Positions 26,563-35,276 of a DNA stretch of 64,000 nt are shown here, piece after piece. The DNA lies in the NCBI GenBank assembly GCA_946183785.1, contig CAMHCS010000004.1:1-64000 (forward strand). Direction: 5' to 3'. The stretch's first letter is position 1. Every line of letters starts with the position of its first letter. A model generated the notes under the pieces. It was not told where the DNA came from, did no database searches, and saw only the letters and a program-made list of their open reading frames with translations. The translations under genes were made by a program, and so were the position numbers. Source of the DNA: an uncultured Selenomonadales bacterium (GTDB lineage Bacteria > Bacillota > Negativicutes > Selenomonadales > Selenomonadaceae).

Positions 26563-27095
26563 TGGTTCGCCTTTTGCCCCGACTGGCGGCGATTGTTGCG
26601 CTGGCCGCGCTTTTCGCGGCATTTCCGGACGGGTTTGCGTTTGCGGCGGAGGGCGGATACCTCTCCGGGTATGCGGAGCCTGATCCGAGACCGACTGGGG
26701 TTTCATGGTGGTCGACGCTGGCTTATTTGCTGAGCCTTCTTGCGGTGTTCGTGTTCGTCCTGCTTTTGGCTTACGGCGCGGCGAGACTTTTGAGTTCTCA
26801 TTTCACGAAGGCGACGGGCGCGACGGGCGGGCATTTGCTGTCGCATCTTCCTCTCGGCCCGAACCGTTCGGTCTGCGTTGTTGAGCTGGCGGAGCGTGTG
26901 TTTGTGCTTGGGGTGACCGAGCATTCGATTACGCTTCTTACGGAGATCACGGATTCGGAGGAGATTGAGCGGTTGCACCGCAACTCTTTGGCGGTATCCG
27001 GCGATATGAATATTTTTTCTTCACAAATGGGAACGCTGGAACAGCTTGCGAAGCGGATTCCGACGCTTTTTCGCGACGGAGGATATCGCAGATGA
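26562..27095 (+). CDS. fliO: Flagellar biosynthesis protein FliO (FliZ)
   Basis: Stabilises FliP during export-gate assembly. The 177-residue product has an N-terminal signal-like hydrophobic stretch (about 8-28), one transmembrane helix (about 50-72, TLAYLLSLLAVFVFVLLLAY), and a small cytoplasmic beta domain with LPLGPNRSVCVVELAERVFV and LGVTEHSITLL. It starts within the cheY stop and is followed by fliP. Confidence 0.88.
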   Translation: MVRLLPRLAAIVALAALFAAFPDGFAFAAEGGYLSGYAEPDPRPTGVSWWSTLAYLLSLLAVFVFVLLLAYGAARLLSSHFTKATGATGGHLLSHLPLGPNRSVCVVELAERVFVLGVTEHSITLLTEITDSEEIERLHRNSLAVSGDMNIFSSQMGTLEQLAKRIPTLFRDGGYRR

Positions 27096-27111
27096 GAAGG
27101 GGTTGTGAGGT

Positions 27112-27870
27112 GTGTTGAATAAGCGGCGGACTCTCATCTGGGTGGGAGCCCTGCTTTCTTTTTTGCTGACGGCAAAAATCGGCTGGGCCGCGCCGCTGAT
27201 CCCGAATATCGACATCAACGTCGGCACGTCGAACAATCCGCAGGACGTGGCGGTGACGCTGCAGATTCTTGCGGTCCTGACGATTATGTCGATTGCGCCG
27301 TCCATTCTTTTGATGACGACGGCCTTTATTCGCATCGTAGTGGTTATCGGGTTTCTGCGGAACGCGCTCTCCACGCAGAATGTGCCTCCAAACCAGGTGG
27401 TCATTGCGCTGTCGCTGTTTTTGACGGCCTATATCATGGGCCCGTATTGGAGCGCGGCGAATGATCAGGGATTGCAGCCGTATCTGGCGGGGCAGATTTC
27501 CCAGGAGGAAGCGCTGAAAAATGTGGTCGCCCCGATGCGGGAGTTCATGTTCAAGCAGACCCGAGAGGCGGATTTGGCGCTTTTCGTGAATCTCGCGAAC
27601 GATCCGAGGCCGGACACGCAGGAGGACGTTTCGACGTTCACCCTGATTCCCGCGTATGTGATCAGCGAGCTGAAAACGGCGTTCCAGATCGGCTTCATGA
27701 TTTATATCCCGTTTATCGTGATTGACATGATCGTCGCGAGTACCCTGATGGGCATGGGCATGATGATGCTTCCGCCGGTCATGATTTCGATGCCGTTCAA
27801 GATCCTTCTGTTCGTCATGGTGGACGGCTGGCAACTCTTGATACGGTCGCTGATCGTAAGCTTCAAGTAA
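27112..27870 (+). CDS. fliP: Flagellar export-gate protein FliP
   Basis: Core of the type III export gate. The 252-residue product has a cleavable signal sequence (about 1-26), four transmembrane helices, and the family motifs LMTTAFIRIVVVIGFLRNAL, VISELKTAFQIGFMIYIPF and VIDMIVASTLMGMGMMMLPP. The start is GTG 27112 (or TTG 27115), with AGAAGGGG about 9 bases upstream. Confidence 0.96.
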   Translation: MLNKRRTLIWVGALLSFLLTAKIGWAAPLIPNIDINVGTSNNPQDVAVTLQILAVLTIMSIAPSILLMTTAFIRIVVVIGFLRNALSTQNVPPNQVVIALSLFLTAYIMGPYWSAANDQGLQPYLAGQISQEEALKNVVAPMREFMFKQTREADLALFVNLANDPRPDTQEDVSTFTLIPAYVISELKTAFQIGFMIYIPFIVIDMIVASTLMGMGMMMLPPVMISMPFKILLFVMVDGWQLLIRSLIVSFK

Positions 27871-27890
27871 GGAACTGGAAGCAAAAAAGT

Positions 27891-28004
27891 TAGGAAGATT
27901 GCGCAGGATAAATTTTTGCTGTCGAGGCGGAGGAAGGAGGCATAGCGGGCTATGCTGACTGACGACAACGAAGACAGCGGAAATTTAGACAAGCAAGATT
28001 CCTG
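27891..28004. repeat. 114-bp palindromic element between fliP and fliQ
   Basis: The ends form imperfect inverted repeats. The left (TAGGAAGATTGC...TAAATTTTTGCTGTC) pairs with the reverse complement of the right (CAGGAATCTTGC...TAAATTTCCGCTGTC). The centre is a perfect palindrome GCATAGC-GG-GCTATGC (27940-27955). AGT flanks both ends (27888-27890, 28005-28007), a possible 3-bp duplication. It is unrelated in sequence to the IS5-like MITE but has the same overall design. Only one copy was found in the window. Confidence 0.6.
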
Positions 28005-28045
28005 AGTTATTTGTGGACAGTTCCAAGCGGCAAGGAGATGAGGGA

Positions 28046-28315
28046 ATGTCCGGCGATGTGGTCGTCCAAATCGGTCAGCAGGCGCTGATGGTCGTTCTTC
28101 TCGTCGCGGCGCCGATGCTTGGGCTTGGACTTCTCGTGGGCCTTGCGGTCAGCATTTTTCAGACGACGACTTCCATCCAGGAGCAGACGCTGGCGTTTAT
28201 CCCGAAGATTATCGCGGTGTTTGTGGCGATCTTGATTTTCGGGCCGTGGATGCTTCGCATCATGGTGGAATATGTGTCGGGTATGTTTATAAATCTGCCG
28301 ATGTATATCGGCTGA
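28046..28315 (+). CDS. fliQ: Flagellar export-gate protein FliQ
   Basis: Two-helix export-gate subunit. The 89-residue product has VVVQIGQQALMVVLLVAAPM, GLLVGLAVSIFQTTTSIQEQ and TLAFIPKIIAVFVAILIFGP. ATG 28046 has AAGGAG (28032-28037) 8 bases upstream; the in-frame upstream codons to 28013 are not family-like. It is separated from fliP by the palindromic element. Confidence 0.95.
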   Translation: MSGDVVVQIGQQALMVVLLVAAPMLGLGLLVGLAVSIFQTTTSIQEQTLAFIPKIIAVFVAILIFGPWMLRIMVEYVSGMFINLPMYIG

Positions 28316-28331
28316 ATCTGGAGAGGGCGTC

Positions 28332-29114
28332 GTGGATTTTTACGATCTGATGCAGAACCACGCGGCGGTATTCCTGTTGATGCTGACGAGGGTGACGGGG
28401 CTCTTTATCCTCGCGCCGTTTTTCGGAAGCCTCAACGTGCCGCAGACAATCCGCGTGGGCGCTGCGGTGGCCTTTTCCTTCGCGATTTTTCCCATGGTGG
28501 ACGGCATGGGCGCCGTCACGGCGCCGGCGACTGTAATCGGCTTTGCGGCGGCAGTCGTTCGTGAACTTTTTGTCGGCTGGCTTATCGGCTTCGTGGCCTT
28601 TATCTCATTTGCTGCGATCAATATGGCGGGCAAGATGATGGATATGCAGGTGGGATTTTCGATCGTCAATGTCATGGATCCGACTTCCGGTCAGCAGATA
28701 CCGCTTATCGGAAGTTTTCTTTATAATCTGGGGCTCATCGTTTTCGTCGTGACCAACGGCCATCATGTGCTGATTTCCGCGCTGGTGGAGAGCTTTCGAT
28801 TCATCCCGCTTCTGGCGATGAATCCGGATATTTCTCTCGTGGAGATGATCGCGCGGTTTACGGTCGGCATTTTCACCACGGGCGTGCAGATTGCGATTCC
28901 GGTCACGTTTGCGATACTGATGACGAACGTGGGACTTGGAATCCTGGCGCGGACGATGCCGCAGCTCAATATTTTCGTCGTCGGCGTGCCGATGCATATC
29001 ATCATTGGTCTTAGCGTACTTTCCATCGTGATTCCGTTTTACGTTTTGTTTTTGGATGTGTTGTTCAATGCGATGTACGGAAATATCACCGTCGCCCTCA
29101 GAGCTTTACGATAG
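28332..29114 (+). CDS. fliR: Flagellar export-gate protein FliR
   Basis: Completes the FliPQR gate. The 260-residue, multi-helix membrane protein shows LMLTRVTGLFILAPFFGSLN, VPQTIRVGAAVAFSFAIFP and MDMQVGFSIVNVMDPTSGQQ. The start is GTG 28332 after GAGAGGG. It overlaps the likely flhB start by about 50 bases. Confidence 0.95.
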   Translation: MDFYDLMQNHAAVFLLMLTRVTGLFILAPFFGSLNVPQTIRVGAAVAFSFAIFPMVDGMGAVTAPATVIGFAAAVVRELFVGWLIGFVAFISFAAINMAGKMMDMQVGFSIVNVMDPTSGQQIPLIGSFLYNLGLIVFVVTNGHHVLISALVESFRFIPLLAMNPDISLVEMIARFTVGIFTTGVQIAIPVTFAILMTNVGLGILARTMPQLNIFVVGVPMHIIIGLSVLSIVIPFYVLFLDVLFNAMYGNITVALRALR

Positions 29115-30210
29115 CCGCTTTGTCTTCGACCTTCAGCTTTTTGCGGACGACGGCAGCGGGGAAAAGACTGAGGAGCCTACCGCAAAGAAAAAATCGGACG
29201 CCAGAGAAAAGGGCCAGGTGGCGAAGAGCCAGGAGCTGAACGCGGCTTTCGTCCTGTTCATCGGCTTCTGGTCGATGAAAATTCTCGGCGCTATTACTTA
29301 TCGTGAGATTGCGGACTATACGGCCTATATTTTCGGCCATTTGAATACGACGGTCGACACCGAGACGGTGATGCGTCTATTCCTCAGCATCGTCATGGTG
29401 CTTCTGAAGACGTCGTTCCCGATCATGGTGGCGATCATGCTGATCGGCCTCGCCATTAATCTGGTGCAGGTCGGATGGCATTTCACAACAGAGCCTTTGG
29501 GCTTCGATCTGAACAAGCTGAATCCGATCAGCGGCTTCGGAAAAATCTTTTCGAAACGCTCTCTGGTAGAGCTGATCAAGTCGCTGTTCAAGATTTTGAT
29601 TATCGGCCTTTTCCTTTACGAGAATCTGAAGGATGAGATCCTGCAGATGCCGAAGCTGCTGTATCTCGACCTTGCGGCGAGCATGACGCAGATCGCCGAT
29701 ATCATTTTCATGATGGCGTTTAAGATATGCGCGATCTTCTTTGCGCTGGCGATTCTCGACTATATGTACCAGAAATGGGACCACAACGAGAATCTGAAAA
29801 TGACCAAGCAGGAAGTCAAGGAAGAGTTCAAGCAGATGGAAGGCGACCCGCAGATCAAGGGCAAGATCAAGCAGAAACAGAGAGAAATGGCCATGTCGCG
29901 CATGATGCGCGAAGTGCCGCAGGCGGACGTCATCGTGACGAACCCGACGCATTTTGCGGTCGCGCTTCGCTATGCGGACGGCATGCGCGCGCCGATGGTC
30001 GTGGCGAAAGGCCAGGATCTTGTGGCGCTGAAAATTAAGGACGTCGCCCGGGAGGCGGGCGTCGTAATCGTCGAGAACAAGCCTCTGGCCCGCGCGCTCT
30101 TCGCGTCGGTGGAAATCGGAGACACGGTGCCGCCGGAACTTTACAAGGCGGTGGCGGAGGTTCTCGCCTATGTCTATCACCTGAAACACCCTTACCGTTA
30201 CGCCGGGTGA
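29056..30210 (+). CDS. flhB: Flagellar export switch protein FlhB
   Basis: Substrate-specificity switch of the exporter. It has DLQLFADDGSGEKTEEPTAK at the N-terminus, four transmembrane helices, and the autocleavage motif NPTH in DVIVTNPTHFAVALRY. The family N-terminus should begin near the LQLFA segment, but this frame has no ATG, GTG or TTG there. The nearest starts are ATG 29068 and ATG 29056 inside fliR, neither with a clear Shine-Dalgarno. The start is therefore uncertain; translational coupling to fliR is likely. Confidence 0.93.
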   Translation: MCCSMRCTEISPSPSELYDSRFVFDLQLFADDGSGEKTEEPTAKKKSDAREKGQVAKSQELNAAFVLFIGFWSMKILGAITYREIADYTAYIFGHLNTTVDTETVMRLFLSIVMVLLKTSFPIMVAIMLIGLAINLVQVGWHFTTEPLGFDLNKLNPISGFGKIFSKRSLVELIKSLFKILIIGLFLYENLKDEILQMPKLLYLDLAASMTQIADIIFMMAFKICAIFFALAILDYMYQKWDHNENLKMTKQEVKEEFKQMEGDPQIKGKIKQKQREMAMSRMMREVPQADVIVTNPTHFAVALRYADGMRAPMVVAKGQDLVALKIKDVAREAGVVIVENKPLARALFASVEIGDTVPPELYKAVAEVLAYVYHLKHPYRYAG

Positions 30211-30258
30211 TTCCGATTCGGAACGAAGCGCGTTGATATAGATTAAAGGAGCCGGAAA

Positions 30259-32322
30259 ATGGAAGAGAAGGGCAGCTTCATACAACAGCATAGCGATGTG
30301 CTGGTCGCGGCCGTTCTCATCATGATCGTCCTGATGATGATTATTCCTTTGCCGACAATGCTCCTGGATATTTTGCTTTGCGTCAATATCACGCTGTCGC
30401 TGGTCATCGTCCTCGTGACGATTTACAATTCGGAGGCGCTGGATTTTTCCGTTTTTCCGTCGCTCCTCCTGATTACAACCCTCTTTCGTCTGGCGCTGAA
30501 CATTTCCTCGACGCGCCTGATTCTTCTGGAGGGTTACGCCGGCGAGGTCATTACCGCATTTGGCAACTTCGTTGTGGGCGGCAATGCCGTCGTCGGCTTT
30601 ATTGTATTCCTGATTCTGGTCGTCATTCAGTTCGTGGTTATCACGAAAGGCGCGGAGCGCGTGTCCGAGGTTGCGGCAAGATTTACGCTGGACGCGATGC
30701 CGGGCAAGCAGATGGCCATCGACGCCGACCTGAACCAGGGCGCGATCTCTGACGCCGAGGCAAAGCGCCGGCGCGAAAAAATTCAGGCTGAGGCCAGTTT
30801 TTACGGGGCGATGGACGGCGCATCGAAGTTCGTCAAGGGCGACGCGATCGCGTCAATCATCATTACGCTGATCAATATCGGCGGCGGCTTCATCATCGGC
30901 ATGCTGATGCGGAATCTGTCGGCGGTGCAGTCGCTGCAGACATACACGCTGCTGACGGTGGGCGACGGTCTCGTCGGTCAGATCGCCGCGCTTCTGATTT
31001 CTACGGCGACGGGCATTATCGTCACCAGAGCCGCTTCGGAGGGGGACAACCTCGGCGCGGACCTCGTGTCCCAGCTTTTTCGGAATCCGCGCGTGTTTTT
31101 CATTGCCTGCGGCGTGCTGACGCTTTTGTCGATCGTCCCGGGCCTTCCGGGCATTCCGTTCTTTGTGTTGGCGGTTCTCGCTGCGTTTATCGGTTATTCC
31201 CTGCGGCAGAAGACGGAGACGCCGGCCGAGCAGACCGAGGCGCAGAAGCAGCAGGCGGCGAAAGAAAAGCAGGCGGCGACGAAGCCGGAGAATATCGTTT
31301 CGCTTTTGCAGGTTGACCCGATGGAGCTTGAGATCGGCTACAGCCTGATTCCGCTGGTCGATACCGGACAGGGCGGCGACCTTCTGGAGCGTATCGTCAT
31401 GATCCGCCGTCAGTGCGCGCTGGAGCTCGGCCTTGTGGTGCCGACAATCCGTATCCGGGACAATATTCAAATTAAACCTAACTCATATATTATAAAATTA
31501 AAAGGAATTGAGATAGCAAAGGGCGAATTATTACTTGATCACTTCCTCGCGATGAATTCCGGAACGGTGTTCGAGGAAGTGCCGGGAATCGAGACGATCG
31601 AGCCGGCTTTCGGCCTGCCCGCCCTTTGGATTACCGAGCAGCAGAGAGAGCAGGCCGAGCTGAACGGCTATACCGTCGTCGATGCGGTCTCGGTGCTGGC
31701 GACCCATCTGACCGAGGTCATCAAGGCCCACGCGGACGAGATCCTCGGCCGCAAAGAGACGCAGGATCTCGTGGACAACCTCAAGAAGACGAACGAAACG
31801 CTCGTCGAGGAAGTCATGTCGCAGATGCCGTCGGTGGGCGAGATTCAAAAAGTGTTGGCGAATCTTTTGCGGGAGCGCATCTCGATCCGCGACATGAGTA
31901 CGATTTTCGAGGTATTGGCCGATTACGCGCGGGCGACAAAGGATACGGACATTTTGACAGAATACGTCCGGCATGCAATGGCGCGCCAGATTACGCAGCA
32001 AAACCTGCAAAACAATACGATTCCATGCATTACGCTCGATCCCGCGCTGGAAAACCGGATCGCGGGCGCGGTGCAGCGCACGGATCGGGGCTCCTATGTC
32101 AGCCTTGATCCCGATACGATGCAGAAGCTTCTGACAGTGCTGAACACAGAGCTGACGAAGCTGACGAATATGGGGTATCAGCCGATCGTGCTGACGAGCC
32201 CTGCAGTCCGCCCGTATTTCCGGAAGCTCGTCGAGCGTTCCATCGAAGGAGTCATTATCCTTTCGCACGCGGAAATCGAGCAAAGCGTGGAGCTGCAAAT
32301 TCTTGGGGTGGTGAAGATATAA
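30259..32322 (+). CDS. flhA: Flagellar export protein FlhA
   Basis: Nonameric export-gate ring. The 687-residue product has eight N-terminal transmembrane helices (about 10-310) with the FHIPEP-type signature ARFTLDAMPGKQMAIDADLN, and a large cytoplasmic domain (about 345-687). An A/T-rich patch at about 31460-31542 encodes the conserved KPNSYIIKLKGIEIAKGELL segment in codons unlike the rest of the gene. TAAAGGAG (30243-30250) precedes ATG 30259. flhF starts directly after its stop. Confidence 0.97.
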   Translation: MEEKGSFIQQHSDVLVAAVLIMIVLMMIIPLPTMLLDILLCVNITLSLVIVLVTIYNSEALDFSVFPSLLLITTLFRLALNISSTRLILLEGYAGEVITAFGNFVVGGNAVVGFIVFLILVVIQFVVITKGAERVSEVAARFTLDAMPGKQMAIDADLNQGAISDAEAKRRREKIQAEASFYGAMDGASKFVKGDAIASIIITLINIGGGFIIGMLMRNLSAVQSLQTYTLLTVGDGLVGQIAALLISTATGIIVTRAASEGDNLGADLVSQLFRNPRVFFIACGVLTLLSIVPGLPGIPFFVLAVLAAFIGYSLRQKTETPAEQTEAQKQQAAKEKQAATKPENIVSLLQVDPMELEIGYSLIPLVDTGQGGDLLERIVMIRRQCALELGLVVPTIRIRDNIQIKPNSYIIKLKGIEIAKGELLLDHFLAMNSGTVFEEVPGIETIEPAFGLPALWITEQQREQAELNGYTVVDAVSVLATHLTEVIKAHADEILGRKETQDLVDNLKKTNETLVEEVMSQMPSVGEIQKVLANLLRERISIRDMSTIFEVLADYARATKDTDILTEYVRHAMARQITQQNLQNNTIPCITLDPALENRIAGAVQRTDRGSYVSLDPDTMQKLLTVLNTELTKLTNMGYQPIVLTSPAVRPYFRKLVERSIEGVIILSHAEIEQSVELQILGVVKI

Positions 32323-34011
32323 TTGCGGATCAAGGTTTTTAAAGCGGCCGATCTCAAAGAGGCCATGGCAATGGTCAAAGACGAGCTGGGTCGCGACGCG
32401 GTCATTCTTCATACAAAACGATATAAGCAGGGCGGTTTCCTGGGCATACAGAGCAAGGAGGTCGTGGAAGTGACGGCGGCCGTGGACGACGTGCCGCGCC
32501 GTCCGAGGGTAAAGCTTCCCGCAATGCCGCGGCCAAGCCGGCAGCCCGCAGCGAGCACTGCCGAGCCTTCGCAGACGCAGGTCGCCTCCCGTCCGCGCAA
32601 CGTGCTGTCGCAGTACAAGACGGCGGGCACCGAGGAAGGCGTTTCGATGGCCCGGGCGCAAAGTGCGGCGGTGAGCCAGCAAACGACGGAGGAAAATTTC
32701 ACGCCGCTGACGCCGGAGCCGCTTTTAAGAACTTCGCCGACGATGCAGTCGGCGCGCAGGCAGACGAAAATGCGTCAGCCCCGCGCGGATGCGCAGTCCA
32801 TACACGCGGAGAAAGAGCCGCAGGCTGAGCGTGCGCGCCCGAATATAGAAGAACTGGAGCCGGCGATGGCGGAACCGATCTTGCCTCGCATCGAGCCGGA
32901 GCCGCTTCGGGAGCCTGCGAGCGAGCCGACGTCTCAGCGCGCTGTGCCGCGAAAGGCGGAAGCAGCGGCGCCCAACAAGGAAAAGACACGGATCATCAAG
33001 GCGGAGACGCTGGCGGGACAGTCCGCGAAAACGGCGAAAACCGCGCCCGCCGCAAAAGCGCCGGAGCATCCGCAGCTGGAGGCTCTTTCCTCCGTACAGG
33101 CGGAAGAGCAGGCAGACATTCCGGATCAAACCGCGCATCAGACGAGCGGATCGCAGGAGAAAATTCACGCGTTGGAAGACGAGTTGGCGCAGATGCGTCA
33201 AATGCTGCGGCAGGTGATGAGCCAGTCGGCCAACGGCGAGGACGTTACGACGCTGAAGGATGCGCTGAGATATCAAGAGCTTCGCGAAGATGTGATGCAG
33301 GATATCATTCGGAAAGTCCCGCCGGCGACGATGATGCTCGGCAAGGATTCTCCCGAGGCGGTGAAGGCGCTGGGCGACTATCTGCACAGCGTGCTGAAAA
33401 CGGGGGACGGCATCGGGCTGAAAGACGGACGTCCCAAGATCGTCGCGCTGATCGGCACGACGGGCGTGGGCAAAACAACGACCATCGCGAAGATCGCGGC
33501 GAAGTTCGTGCTGGAGCGGGGGATCAGCGTCGCCCTGGTCACGGCCGACACTTACCGTATCTCGGCAGTGGATCAGCTTCGCACGTATTCCGATATCATC
33601 GGACTTCCGCTGGAGATTGTCTATTCGCCCGCCGAGCTGAAGCCCGCGCTCCGGAAGCACCGGGGCAAAAAGCTGATTTTGATTGACACGGCGGGACGCA
33701 GCCAAAACAACGACTATCAGATGGAGGAGCTGCAGGAGTTTCTCGCGGCGGAGCCGTCCATTGAGAAGCATCTCGTATTGAGCGCGACGACGAAGGAACG
33801 TGACGCGGAGGCCATTCTGGAACGCTTCGCGGCCTGCCGTCCCGACCGGATATTGTTGACAAAGACGGACGAGACGGAAAACGTCGGCTTCATCGTAAAC
33901 CTTCTTTTTGACCGGCGGCTGGCGCTTTCCTATTTGACGACGGGACAGAGCGTGCCCGACGATATCGAGCCTGCGAAGCCGGAGGCTTTGGCGAGACTCA
34001 TGCTGAGGTAA
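32323..34011 (+). CDS. flhF: Flagellar SRP-type GTPase FlhF
   Basis: SRP-family GTPase that sets the number and place of flagella. The 562-residue product has the N-terminal B domain MRIKVFKAADLKEAMAMVKD, a long low-complexity Ala/Pro/Glu linker (about 60-285), an N domain, and a G domain with IGTTGVGKTTTIAKIAAKF (about 375-393), TADTYRISAVDQLRTY, LIDTAGRS and LTKTDET. The start is TTG 32323, abutting the flhA stop with GGTGG upstream. flhG follows after 6 bases. Confidence 0.95.
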   Translation: MRIKVFKAADLKEAMAMVKDELGRDAVILHTKRYKQGGFLGIQSKEVVEVTAAVDDVPRRPRVKLPAMPRPSRQPAASTAEPSQTQVASRPRNVLSQYKTAGTEEGVSMARAQSAAVSQQTTEENFTPLTPEPLLRTSPTMQSARRQTKMRQPRADAQSIHAEKEPQAERARPNIEELEPAMAEPILPRIEPEPLREPASEPTSQRAVPRKAEAAAPNKEKTRIIKAETLAGQSAKTAKTAPAAKAPEHPQLEALSSVQAEEQADIPDQTAHQTSGSQEKIHALEDELAQMRQMLRQVMSQSANGEDVTTLKDALRYQELREDVMQDIIRKVPPATMMLGKDSPEAVKALGDYLHSVLKTGDGIGLKDGRPKIVALIGTTGVGKTTTIAKIAAKFVLERGISVALVTADTYRISAVDQLRTYSDIIGLPLEIVYSPAELKPALRKHRGKKLILIDTAGRSQNNDYQMEELQEFLAAEPSIEKHLVLSATTKERDAEAILERFAACRPDRILLTKTDETENVGFIVNLLFDRRLALSYLTTGQSVPDDIEPAKPEALARLMLR

Positions 34012-34017
34012 CGAAGA

Positions 34018-34995
34018 ATGAAAGATCAGGCGTCGAGCCTGCGAGAGCTCGTTCAGGAAAAAAATGAATACAACGGGCCGCAGGCCGCTCCGCCTGCTCC
34101 GCCCCCTCCGCCGTCCGTCGTGGTCATGCCGCCGGCGGACGACGCACAAACCGTCGTGCCGGCGTACAAAAGGGTTTTTCGCCCGACCATACGGACGAGC
34201 GCGCGGGTTATTGCGATTACGAGCGGTAAGGGCGGCGTCGGGAAGACGAATTTAACTGTGAATCTGGCGTTTGCGATGAAAAAGATCGGGCGTCGCGTCA
34301 TGATTATCGACGCCGACCTCGGCATGGCCAACGTGGACGTGGTGCTCGGCACGGTCTCGAAGCATCATCTGCTGCATCTTTTACAGCCGGAGGTGACGCT
34401 GCAGGACGTTTTGATTCATGGCCCCTACGGCATCAATTACATTTCCGGCGGTTCGGCCATAGAGCGCGCAGTGGATTTTACGCCGCAGGAACGCCAATGC
34501 CTGATGGACAAGCTGACCGCCTGTGAGACGATGGCGGATATCGTGCTGATCGACACGGGGGCGGGGCTTGGACGGAATGTGCTCGATTTTATTCTCGCGG
34601 CGGACGAGGTCGTGCTTGTGACGACGCCGGAGCCAACTGCGCTGACCGACGCTTATGCGGTCATGAAAGCCTACAGCAAAAATTCCGAAAAAAAAGACTT
34701 GAAGATAGTGGTCAATCGCGTATATGATGAAGAGGAGAGCAACGAGGTCCTGATGAAGCTCCAGCGGACGTCGGAAAAATTCCTCTCGATGTCGCTGACG
34801 AGCCTCGGCATGATTTACGAAGACAGGAGCGTGATGAACGCGGTCAAGCGGCAGCAGCCGATTTTGGCGGCGTATCCGGACGCGATGGCGGCTCGATGCA
34901 TCGAGGCGGTGGCAAAAAATATTCTTTATGGCGGAGATCACGAAATTCGTCTCGGCTGGAAAGGATTTTTGCAAAAGTTGTTGAATTTCTCCTAG
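34018..34995 (+). CDS. flhG: MinD-like ATPase FlhG (YlxH)
   Basis: Partner and GTPase activator of FlhF. The 325-residue product has an N-terminal peptide with Gln/Leu-rich and PPAPPPPPS segments (about 1-55) and a deviant Walker A SGKGGVGKTN. IIDADLGMANVDVVLG and VLIDTGAGLGRNVLDF follow, and the C-terminal amphipathic region WKGFLQKLLNF may be a membrane-targeting helix. ATG 34018 lies 6 bases after flhF. Confidence 0.94.
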   Translation: MKDQASSLRELVQEKNEYNGPQAAPPAPPPPPSVVVMPPADDAQTVVPAYKRVFRPTIRTSARVIAITSGKGGVGKTNLTVNLAFAMKKIGRRVMIIDADLGMANVDVVLGTVSKHHLLHLLQPEVTLQDVLIHGPYGINYISGGSAIERAVDFTPQERQCLMDKLTACETMADIVLIDTGAGLGRNVLDFILAADEVVLVTTPEPTALTDAYAVMKAYSKNSEKKDLKIVVNRVYDEEESNEVLMKLQRTSEKFLSMSLTSLGMIYEDRSVMNAVKRQQPILAAYPDAMAARCIEAVAKNILYGGDHEIRLGWKGFLQKLLNFS

Positions 34996-35063
34996 AGGAG
35001 GTTTTTGATTTTCGCGTCGAAGACGCTTAATGATAAAAGAATTTTGAACAGGGGGTGCCGACG

Positions 35064-35231
35064 ATGCCAAACGACGCTGTCATGGCATACTGCGCGATGA
35101 GAAGCGGGCAAGGGAATGACCGGGGATTGGTTCTGTGCGCGCGCAGGGATCGCGGGAAGAGTATGCAAGGTTACCTTATACCCCGCAGGATTAGTCTGGC
35201 ACGGTCGATTGGAAATCGGTGGCGGAATTGA
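35064..35231 (+). CDS. Possible small protein of 55 residues between flhG and cheB
   Basis: The 281-base gap between flhG and cheB holds one small ORF with AGGGGGTG (35050-35057) 6 bases before ATG 35064. It encodes a basic peptide starting MPNDAVMAYCAMRSGQGNDR, with many Arg residues near the end. I recognise no family. The ribosome binding site is good, but Arg-rich composition can arise by chance in G/C-rich DNA. The remaining gap has GACTCGGAAGAGTC, a small hairpin (35246-35259), and no obvious promoter or terminator. Confidence 0.3.
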   Translation: MPNDAVMAYCAMRSGQGNDRGLVLCARRDRGKSMQGYLIPRRISLARSIGNRWRN

Positions 35232-35276
35232 CAGCCGGAGACGGAGACTCGGAAGAGTCAGATAGGGGTGCAGACA

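Noticed and set aside
35041-35276. A cyclic di-GMP or other riboswitch before cheB
   Set aside because: I looked for GEMM-type conserved cores and found none. Only a short hairpin GACTCGGAAGAGTC is clear.
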